NCBI RefSeq assembly: GCF_000381545.1
Contig: NZ_KB906673.1
Span: 310,001 to 374,000 of the forward strand
Direction of reading: 5' to 3'
Source of the DNA: Rhodonellum psychrophilum GCM71 = DSM 17998
GTDB lineage: Bacteria; Bacteroidota; Bacteroidia; Cytophagales; Cyclobacteriaceae
DNA length: 64,000 bases
Below the pieces are notes generated by a model that saw only the letters and a list, made by a program, of their open reading frames with translations, ran no database searches and was not told the origin of the DNA. Below, one piece after another: positions 44,693-52,402 of this stretch. The position numbers and the translations under genes are program-made. Position 1 is the stretch's first letter. Each line of letters opens with the position of its first letter.

Positions 44693-45814
44693 CTTTCCAA
44701 AGAATACTATTGAGACCACCTTTGTAGGAAGAATTTCTCCCTTCAAGATTTCTGTTAGCTCGTATTCATTTTTTTGTTGGCCATTGATTTAGGTTTTGGG
44801 TTGTGTTTTATATTAGCGTATAATTTTTTGTAAATGCTGATAGCAATTCAGCTATATGGAAAGGCTATCCCCTCAAATTTTATGGTCAGTTATTTTATAG
44901 AGAGGATTCGATGGGGGATGAATATCACCCCCATTGAAAAACATTGCATTCAGATTCTGGACAACAGAGATGTTGATGCCAGAGGAATAGTGATAAGGGG
45001 ACTTGGTGTGTAACTCTCACAAAAGCTTTTCAAAATCCCCTTTTTTCCAAGGGAAGAAATTCCTCTCAAGCGAGGCGCTTTTGTCGTAAAGAATGAAATA
45101 GATTGAAGGAACATTTTATTTTGGGTTTTGTGAAAATTGACAGAATCAAATATAAAAAGTATAGCGAAAAAAAAGAATTCTATCCTAAGTGTTAAATAAT
45201 TGAAAATCAACGATTTAAAATACTCATTGCGCTTATTTAAACCGCAAAAAACCATGAAAAAGCACCCTGAAAGCGATTAGGAAAGGTTTTTGATTAAAAT
45301 TATGAAAAATCAGCATTTCGCTTAGATGAACACGTTGATTTTCAGTGTTTTACAATGTTAATAATTAAAAGTTTTATTGTTTTTATTTCCTCAGATAAAG
45401 CAATTGCCTATCATTTCAACCTTAAAAAGCCACTCCAGAAAAATAATAATTGCCCAATCATCCTATCTGCTAATAGAATTTACTGTTGGACAAATAATTG
45501 AAAGTATAAAAAGGAGGAATCAGCATTTTAAAAGTGTTTTAAATGCTTTGTTTTTTGTTGTCGATTAGGTGTTTTCCTGTTGTTTCAAGCGAATGAAGAG
45601 ATGGCTGAATACCAAAAAAATGAATCCTGACTATCCGAATTTTTGAACCCTTACCATCGATAGAATCAAAAGGTTTGACCCATCACAATACATTGCTTCT
45701 GATCATGATTTGATATTCCTCCTTATAAAAAATAGACTTTGAGGAATAAATATTTGTGGAAATAACTTGGCCTAAATAGAGATCTCTGTGTGAGTGAAGT
45801 ATTGAGTCTCTGTC
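44693..45814. other. Long intergenic region upstream of the SusC/D operon
   Basis: About 1.1 kb of AT-rich sequence without a convincing gene. It must hold the promoter of the SusC/D operon. The only consensus-like element I see is TATATTTG on the minus strand (45147-45154), with no clear -33 partner, which would give a leader of about 450 bases. The unusual length leaves room for regulator sites or a small RNA, but I cannot support either. Confidence 0.5.
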
Positions 45815-45904
45815 CTGCATTATTAATTTTATTCCAGCCTTGGATTGGTTAAAAATGAATTACAATCTTGAATTGAGTTCGCAATGCATAATACGGGTCA
45901 AACC
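45815..45904 (+). repeat. Composite repeat, copy E
   Basis: The right half (TTACAATCTTGAATTGAG, GCAATGCATAATACGGGTC) matches the right ends of the copies at 20599 and 51389. The left half (TGCATTATTAATTTTATTCC, AGCCTTGGATTGGTTAAAAA) matches the beginning of the minus-oriented copy at 31050. It therefore looks like two right ends joined head to head and lacks the internal core. Confidence 0.6.
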
Positions 45905-45923
45905 AAATGGACGAATCGCAGGA

Positions 45924-47876
45924 CTATTTCAATGTGACTTCAAAGGGGGAAGCTGGTAATCCTATGGAATTGATCAAATTGGCCCATTGGGGATTATTTG
46001 CCCATGCGTACCGGAGCTTAGTCGGGTTCTTTGCCCCTTTGATTTTGATTATTACCTTGTCCTTTTTGTGAATTGCATCAATCCAGGTAAACGCCCCAAG
46101 TTCATCCGCGATGGCAAAACCAGTCAAGGTTTTCCCATCAGAAGTTGTCAATCCAGCTCCCGTTTCAGAAAATTTGAGGATCAATCGATTTCTTTTAACG
46201 TTCAGATTTTCCAAAAGTGGCCCCGAAAACGGTCCGGATTGCTCACCATATATTATCTCTTGCGCTTGCAAAGCCAGCCGATCACCCACACTTTTTTTGT
46301 CCAATGGGTGAATGTCATTTGCCTCGCCAACATCTATGGTGATGGCCATGCCTGTATGGGGGATTTTCAGCGTTTTTCTTTGGATTTCTCTCATTTCCGC
46401 CCAGTCACTTTCTTGGGGTTGATCGACGACTTCCATGAAGTTTGGCAGTTGCACAAACAGAAATGGAAGTTCCGGTCTCGCCCATTCTTCCCTCCATCCA
46501 TGAATCAGTGATGCCATTTGCTGTTCATAAATGGTGGCTTGGCCAGCATTGGATTCCCCTTGGTACCAGAGAATCCCTTTCAATGAAAGCTTGTGCAATG
46601 GTGCAATCATCGCATTGTACAATCCCATTGGCTTAAAACGGACCGCGGTCTGACTTGGCGATTGTGGCATTTTTGCTCCGATTTTGTACTGCCAGGATGT
46701 ACTCAGATCAATTACTTGGTCGTCAATTTTCAGTTGGTAAGGTTTCTCGGCAGTAAATCCACCCCTTCCACTTTCATTCACGATCCTAATGACCAAAGTA
46801 TTCTTTCCTTTTTTCAATATTCCTTCAGGAATCGAATACCTTCTTGGAGGATATCGGTACCCTGTACTTCCGACCAGTACGCCATTTACATAGGCCTGAT
46901 CACTATCGACCAAAGTGCCCAGCAGAAGTGGGTGCGTCGCGCCTGTTGAAGGATCAAAATCCAAGGTGATTTCCTTTCTGAACCAAAAAACGCCATTCAC
47001 GGGTCTGTTATTTTCCAAGGGCCAAAAGTCAACCTTCTCCATCAATTCCCAGTCTTTTGGTTCAAAATCCATGGAATACCAGGGGAGATTTGGGTCTTTC
47101 AACCCGAGATCTTTGGCGCTCAATTCATTCCTCCAGAAATTCATTTTCTCCTGATCGGTTTTCTCAATTTCCTCAATGACACCTCGGGTCTGAAAATGCA
47201 AAGCTTCTGCATAATCTTTTGGGAATTGCTTCAAATCCTCCTCCCTAAGCCATGATTGGATCGGTGAACCGCCGACACTCGCATTCACCATCCCAATGGG
47301 GACATCGTACTTTTCATTGAGGTTCTTTGCAAAAAAATAAGAGACCGCAGCAAATGACCGGATGTTCTCTTGATTCAACACCAGCCATTTACCACCTTTG
47401 AGATTAGATTTGACTTCGGTAAAGCTGTACGCATCGGGCACATCAAAATACCGGATATTGGCATTGGAAATGTTGGTAAATTCATCCGGAAACATCGGAG
47501 ACACCCTTTCCATCGTCGTTTCCATATTCGATTGGCCGGAAAATAGGTACACATCGCCAACCCAGATATCATTGATTTCTATGTGCTCAGTTTTGCTGGA
47601 AATGCGCATCTGATAGGGTCCTCCGGCTTTCATGGCTGGAAGTGAAAATTCCCACTGTCCATTTTCCCCAGTGCTCCCAGTTAACTTTGCAGCATTGAAT
47701 TCAATTTGAATTTCCTCTCCAGTGTCACTCCAGCCCCAGACATTGATCGCGGTATTCCTTTGTAGGACCATTCCATCACTGATCAAAAAAGGCAGACGGA
47801 TTTCGGCATGGCTCCTGTTGACCTGCCCCATTACCAGGATAAAAAAAAGAATAAAGAATTGTTTGAAGAGGGTCAT
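45924..47876 (-). CDS. Sialate O-acetylesterase-like xylan esterase (CE20-like)
   Basis: A 650-residue exported esterase with a signal peptide (1-24). The SGNH blocks are split: LFSGQSNMETTM (about 112-123), VGGSPIQSW, ILWYQGESNAG and DIHPLDK with the catalytic His. Between the first and second half (about 255-400) sits a GH2-like sugar-binding jelly roll (FWFRKEITLDF, NTLVIRIVNESGRGGF). This insertion is seen in the SIAE-like esterases described as CE20, which deacetylate xylan oligosaccharides. In a xylan locus that role is more likely than sialic acid deacetylation. The gene lies 211 bp after the GH115 gene on the same strand. Confidence 0.85.
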   Translation of the reverse strand: MTLFKQFFILFFILVMGQVNRSHAEIRLPFLISDGMVLQRNTAINVWGWSDTGEEIQIEFNAAKLTGSTGENGQWEFSLPAMKAGGPYQMRISSKTEHIEINDIWVGDVYLFSGQSNMETTMERVSPMFPDEFTNISNANIRYFDVPDAYSFTEVKSNLKGGKWLVLNQENIRSFAAVSYFFAKNLNEKYDVPIGMVNASVGGSPIQSWLREEDLKQFPKDYAEALHFQTRGVIEEIEKTDQEKMNFWRNELSAKDLGLKDPNLPWYSMDFEPKDWELMEKVDFWPLENNRPVNGVFWFRKEITLDFDPSTGATHPLLLGTLVDSDQAYVNGVLVGSTGYRYPPRRYSIPEGILKKGKNTLVIRIVNESGRGGFTAEKPYQLKIDDQVIDLSTSWQYKIGAKMPQSPSQTAVRFKPMGLYNAMIAPLHKLSLKGILWYQGESNAGQATIYEQQMASLIHGWREEWARPELPFLFVQLPNFMEVVDQPQESDWAEMREIQRKTLKIPHTGMAITIDVGEANDIHPLDKKSVGDRLALQAQEIIYGEQSGPFSGPLLENLNVKRNRLILKFSETGAGLTTSDGKTLTGFAIADELGAFTWIDAIHKKDKVIIKIKGAKNPTKLRYAWANNPQWANLINSIGLPASPFEVTLK

Positions 47877-48086
47877 TTTGGGTTGATTTTAATCAATATG
47901 TATCCTGAGGGTTATTTGTACAATTTGCCCATCCATAAAATACGCTTTAAACCTCATGAAAATAAATTCAAAATGCAATCGATTTCATTAATTTATTCAG
48001 TACAGGAGAACCAATCAAGCTGCACCTTTTATGCATCAGGTCCAATTTAGGATTATTGGAATACAGGCAATATTGGGTACTCAAGC

Positions 48087-50939
48087 TCAAAATTTATAAA
48101 AGCTCTCCTTTGGCCCCAAATAACTCTGCTGCAGTCCACCTGCATCAATGATTAATTTCTGAAAAACCACTCCGGGATTGACCATATACAACTTGAGCTG
48201 ATTGGGTCCTTTCTCAAATTTCATCTTTCTTTTGGTGATGTTGATGCTGTTGGCCACCCAAGTGTCCCAGGTACGCGCATTTTCATTTTCATGGATAGAC
48301 ACCAGAATGGGTTCATTTTCATTTACCGCCAAGCCATACCGGATCCCTTCTTCCGTGTTCAGGTAATTCAAGGTTGGACTGGCCAATACATTGACTTCAT
48401 ATTCCCCTGCTTCTTCAAACCAGACATCGTAGGTCAAAAAACTTCCCTGTAATGAATCGGACTCCGTGAATGCAATTTCCGGAGTGGCCATGATGGAATT
48501 TCCTGTTTTGCCAAGGTCTGGGACCACTTGCCATCTCACTGGATTGACTTCATGTTTGGTTGTAAAGTGATCTGCCTCAATGGAAACCACGCCAAATGAT
48601 TCAATAAAACCCTTGAAGGATTCGTCAATGGTATAGTTATTCATTGGAATTTGAACCTTCACTTTATCTTTCCCGCTCACAATCTCAATTTCGCTGATTT
48701 GCCTGCCTTTTGGGGCCAAAGTCCAGTCGACTTCGATCAGGATTTCTATCTGGGTTTCCACTAGACCTGATTCAACTGTTGTTTTTAGCCACTTGGTTTG
48801 ATTCATTATTTTGAAATCCATCGGTTTCCCCCCTCTGTTGAAAAGCTCCAATTTTACTTTCTGGACATCAAAGGGAGACAATTCTACGGATTTCAATTGT
48901 TTTGTCTCTGGAAAAAAGCTTGTGCTCTCGGAGATGGCCACACCTAAATTTCCTGGGGAAGACATTTTGAGATTTTTGAGTTCCGGCATTGCATTCTTCT
49001 TTGGCTCTTGCCAGTAGGTATAACCGATATGGGTCTGATCCATCATGTGGGACCATTTGCCATCAAGTAGGATATTGTTATAGAAATCAGAAATCAATGA
49101 ATCCTTCTTAAAATATGCTTTGACATCGGCTGCCATTGTGTTGGTCAGCATTCGGCCTTGAAGAAAATAAAGATGATTCAAAGCTGTACTTTCATAGAGA
49201 CGATGGAGATTGGCCGAGGCGATGATGGGATGTTCCACCAGTTGGTAGTATGCCGGGAGGTACTTGGCATCCAGTTTAGATTTGACCAAAGCACTCAATT
49301 CTTCAAGAGCTTTCCATTCTTTGGAAACGGAAGTCATTTCATCGTAGAAATGAATACTGTAGGATTTTTGATCCAAAAGCTCAGGCTTTCTCCTTCCACT
49401 CAATTTCCCAAAACCCGATAATAAAGTCCCGATTTCAGCAGCATACTGAGCACCAAATTGTGCCTCAGCCCAGTTATGGGTATAATCCGCAATGGCCGAA
49501 ACAGGTATGGCATCGGGATTCCAGGCAAAATCCAAGAAGAAGGATATCGGAAATTCCATGGGTTTGATATCGCCAACATTGACCACCCAAAGTTCATCCA
49601 CACCATGTTGATACGTGCGGTTCATTTGCTCCCAAATCTTCGGCAATGGATTGGTATTGATCCATTTATAATTTCGAGGGCCGCCTACATAGTCAAAGTG
49701 GTAGTACATGCCGTATCCACCTTTTCTGGGTTTTGCCCCGATTGCCGGTAGTTTTCGGACATTGCCCCAGTTGTCATCACAAAGCAGGAGCATGACATCG
49801 TCCGGAACGCGCATGCCTTTTTCGTAATATTCCTGTACTTCTTTGTACAAAGCCCAAAACTGTGGCGTCTCCGAGGCTGGTTTTCCCGTGACGTCCTCAA
49901 TGATTTTTCTCTGGTCTTCGATGATTTTTTCCAGAAGCGCAATGTTGTTTTCCTCACTCATCGGCTCGTCCCCATCTCCTCGCATCCCCAAAGAAACCGT
50001 GGCTTCCATGTTTCTTTGGCGTTCCAAGCCCGTTTTCCAAAATTCCTGCAAAGTCTCTTTGTTCGATTGATAATTCCAATCGCCTTTTCCATACCGCGAC
50101 CATTCGGCATGGGCCCGCATCATGGGCTCGTGATGTGAAGTGCCGATGACGATTCCGTATTGGTCGGCCAATGGCCCATTCAATGGGTCATCATCATAAA
50201 ATGCCCTGCCCCACATGGCTGGCCAAAGGTAATTCCCGTGCAACCTCAGGATGAGTTCAAAAACATTTCCGTAAAATTGATGATTGAAACCCCCAAATTT
50301 CTCATGTGCCCATCCTGATAAAGCGGGTGCTTCATCATTGATGAAAATACCTCTGTATTTGACCGCCGGGGTTCCTTTGGAATACAATCCATGATTGATA
50401 AAAATCGCTTTCTTGTTTTTGACAGGTACATCGGCCCACCAATTCCATGGGGACACGCCGATTTGTTTGGACAGTTCATAAATGCCAAAAATTGTCCCTC
50501 GCTTGTCACTTCCCACGATTACTAGCGCTTGGTTGATACCTGGAAATGGATTTTGTATAGTCTGGATCTGAAAAGTCTCCCATTTATTGGCCAAAGAAGA
50601 AATATTGATTTGCCCTTGGAGAACCAATTGATCAATCCATTCGCTTTCACCCAATTGCCCGATGAGGACAATATTGTTTTGGCCATCCATTTTTGTCAGC
50701 AAACCTGGCATTTTTCCACTCACGGATTGGATATCTTCTTGCAAATTCTTGACGGCCATCAACACTCCTTCATCCGTCCCATCAAAAACGATAGGGGAGG
50801 CCACCTCATTGACGAGGGGAAAGCGGTTGAGGGCAGCACTTTCGGATACAAAACGGGGATTATCCGACTGAGAAAAAACCGAAGCCAATGGCAAAATTCC
50901 AAAAAGTAAGGCAAGGATTGTTGTACTGAATGATTTCAT
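48087..50939 (-). CDS. GH115 xylan alpha-1,2-glucuronidase
   Basis: A 950-residue exported enzyme with a signal peptide (1-23). GH115 landmarks are VIVGSDKRGTIFGIYELSKQIGVSPWNWWADV, the KYRGIFINDEAPALSGW block, ELILRLHGNYLWPAMWGRAF, GIVIGTSHHEPMMRAHAEW and SLGMRGDGDEPM. The C-terminal third has the family beta domain (FGVVSIEADHFTTKHE). The family removes (4-O-methyl-)glucuronic acid from internal as well as terminal xylose, so it can act on intact polysaccharide. Its presence is the clearest sign that the locus targets glucuronoxylan. It is the gene nearest the divergent sensor. Confidence 0.93.
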   Translation of the reverse strand: MKSFSTTILALLFGILPLASVFSQSDNPRFVSESAALNRFPLVNEVASPIVFDGTDEGVLMAVKNLQEDIQSVSGKMPGLLTKMDGQNNIVLIGQLGESEWIDQLVLQGQINISSLANKWETFQIQTIQNPFPGINQALVIVGSDKRGTIFGIYELSKQIGVSPWNWWADVPVKNKKAIFINHGLYSKGTPAVKYRGIFINDEAPALSGWAHEKFGGFNHQFYGNVFELILRLHGNYLWPAMWGRAFYDDDPLNGPLADQYGIVIGTSHHEPMMRAHAEWSRYGKGDWNYQSNKETLQEFWKTGLERQRNMEATVSLGMRGDGDEPMSEENNIALLEKIIEDQRKIIEDVTGKPASETPQFWALYKEVQEYYEKGMRVPDDVMLLLCDDNWGNVRKLPAIGAKPRKGGYGMYYHFDYVGGPRNYKWINTNPLPKIWEQMNRTYQHGVDELWVVNVGDIKPMEFPISFFLDFAWNPDAIPVSAIADYTHNWAEAQFGAQYAAEIGTLLSGFGKLSGRRKPELLDQKSYSIHFYDEMTSVSKEWKALEELSALVKSKLDAKYLPAYYQLVEHPIIASANLHRLYESTALNHLYFLQGRMLTNTMAADVKAYFKKDSLISDFYNNILLDGKWSHMMDQTHIGYTYWQEPKKNAMPELKNLKMSSPGNLGVAISESTSFFPETKQLKSVELSPFDVQKVKLELFNRGGKPMDFKIMNQTKWLKTTVESGLVETQIEILIEVDWTLAPKGRQISEIEIVSGKDKVKVQIPMNNYTIDESFKGFIESFGVVSIEADHFTTKHEVNPVRWQVVPDLGKTGNSIMATPEIAFTESDSLQGSFLTYDVWFEEAGEYEVNVLASPTLNYLNTEEGIRYGLAVNENEPILVSIHENENARTWDTWVANSINITKRKMKFEKGPNQLKLYMVNPGVVFQKLIIDAGGLQQSYLGPKESFYKF

Positions 50940-51388
50940 GGATACTGGATTGGGTTTGTATGGATTTGATTAATTTGGGAGTGCCGGCAGGATTATTTTG
51001 GTTACATCATCTGAAACAAAGATTTTCCGGTGGGCCATTTTAAACTTCAAGCACAGATTGTCGCGTTCCGGTCCAAAACGCGATTTAAAGATCATATTCT
51101 AATTTTCAGAAGTTGATTAAAGTCCGAAATGCGTCAATTTAGCTTCAAAACGATAAAAATGGAGAATTGGAAACATCCTGTAATCGGCAGGAATAAAACC
51201 GGAAGTTCCCAGAAGGAACTCCAGTAATCAACAATAAACCCTAATATATACCGAACAAGGATTCACGGATTCAAGGCTGAAACCCGATCTCCCTTTTATC
51301 TTTTTTTCAAAACTTGGCTACTGAAATAATCAATTGATTTCTGAATGTGGTATTCCTCACATTCAAAGTAATTCATGGATCTGAATGG

Positions 51389-51560
51389 TTCTAACCCGAA
51401 ATATGCAAAAGGTTTCCAAATTGGAATTAAACCGAAAGAAAATCAGACTATTCGGAGAATAATTCCTGACACCAATTGGATGAAGTCAAAAATAGTCAAA
51501 TTGATTATCGGTGAATTACATTCTTGAATTGAGTTCGTAATGCATAAAACGGGTTTAAAC
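51389..51560 (+). repeat. TIR-bounded intergenic repeat, copy C
   Basis: The ends are TTCTAACCCGAAATATGC and GCATAAAACGGGTTTAAAC, the clearest inverted ends of the family. Inside are AAAATCAGACTATTCGGAGA, ATAATTCCTGACACCAATTG and TTACATTCTTGAATTGAG. It is similar to copy B over its full length. Confidence 0.82.
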
Positions 51561-52188
51561 AGCACAGATTCCATTTTTGAAACCTAAACTTGACTAATAT
51601 TAAATCAAATTACAACCGATTTCATTTATTTTATTGAATTTATCTTATATTGAGATGATTTCGAGTTTTGGATGGCACTCATCTTGCATGAAATCCAAAG
51701 AAGTCAAAGTGTTCGATCAGCCTTAAAAATTGGCGATGAGGTGTTTGAATATTTTGATTAAAGATGCCTTTAATCGGCTTAAAAAAAAGGTTTATCGTAA
51801 AAATGGGGCTGTGGTACAGTGGTGAAGATTGTACAAAAAATCAGGGTTTTTATAGGGTTTTACAAAAATCAAATGGAGTCCCCAGCTGAATATATACCCG
51901 ATTCAGATAAATACAATCGATTTCATGCTTTTCCTTTTGAATGGAGTGAAAAACAATCCTCTTTACCAATACCCGTATCTGTGTTTAATGGAAGAAGGCA
52001 ATTATGGAGTGAAGGAGTGAATGCAGTTTTTGAAAATGGAGAAGGACTGTGAGATTAGTTCATCCGGGTAATCCGAGGATTGTTCCCTCATCCTTTGTCA
52101 ATAAAACCAGAGCGTTTTTGAGGTTCAACCAATTGGGAATTCCATCCAAAATATTATTGGAGCCTTTCCGAACAAGGCCATAAAATAA

Positions 52189-52361
52189 TTTAACCCGATA
52201 GCGGCATTGGATTTTCAAACGGGGTTCAGGCTGGAAGAAAATCAGACCATTTGGAGATGAACGGAATTTATCGATTTGGTGGATTCAAACTATATAAACA
52301 ACTGAAGCTTATCAACCAATTTCACGTTCGAATAGAATTGGTCATGCAAAAACGGGTTTAA
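52189..52361 (+). repeat. TIR-bounded intergenic repeat, copy D (diverged)
   Basis: The ends are TTTAACCCGATAGCGGCATT and CATGCAAAAACGGGTTTAA. The core GAAAATCAGACCATTTGGAG is kept, while the right half is more diverged. It lies about 40-75 bases before the possible starts of the sensor gene and so may overlap its promoter. Confidence 0.7.
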
Positions 52362-52402
52362 TCCATAATAAACGTGTTGTTTTTGATCAGATCGATCTGT
52401 AC

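Larger units (their letters stand above)
25162..50939 (-). other. Xylan polysaccharide utilisation locus (PUL)
   Basis: Ten adjacent minus-strand genes plus two further upstream enzymes form one functional region: GH115, CE20-like esterase, SusC-SusD-SusC-SusD, DUF1735-type lipoprotein, CBM-containing GH10-like protein, GH10, GH43, CE6, GH43. The SusC/D-SusC/D-DUF1735-CBM/GH10 order is the known core of xylan PULs in gut Bacteroides and Prevotella. The enzyme set predicts acetylated, glucuronic-acid-decorated xylan, perhaps with arabinose, as the substrate. Gaps with repeats at 30841-31229 and 44693-45923 and hairpins suggest at least three transcription units. No inner-membrane sugar permease or dedicated HTCS, AraC or ECF regulator is inside. 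Confidence 0.88.
50940..52402. other. 1.46-kb divergent intergenic region
   Basis: The space between the GH115 gene (-) and the sensor gene (+) holds two repeat copies (51389-51560 and 52189-52361). Between them a frame at 51819-52052 could encode up to 77 residues (ending FENGEGL), starting with GTG or with ATG at 51873. It has no recognisable domain or ribosome site, so I do not call it a gene. The rest is AT-rich, with no clear terminator. The promoters of both flanking genes must lie here. Confidence 0.5.

Noticed and set aside
44950-45255. A 101-codon open frame on the minus strand upstream of the first SusC
   Set aside because: Low-complexity AT-rich sequence without a start context or recognisable protein features.
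25162-50939. The xylan locus as a recently acquired island
   Set aside because: No integrase, tRNA, direct-repeat border or clear shift in base composition is visible in the window; without genome comparison the claim has no support.
51819-52052. A small gene of up to 77 codons between the two repeats upstream of the sensor
   Set aside because: The start is GTG or a late ATG, no ribosome site or known domain is visible, and the composition is like the surrounding intergenic sequence.
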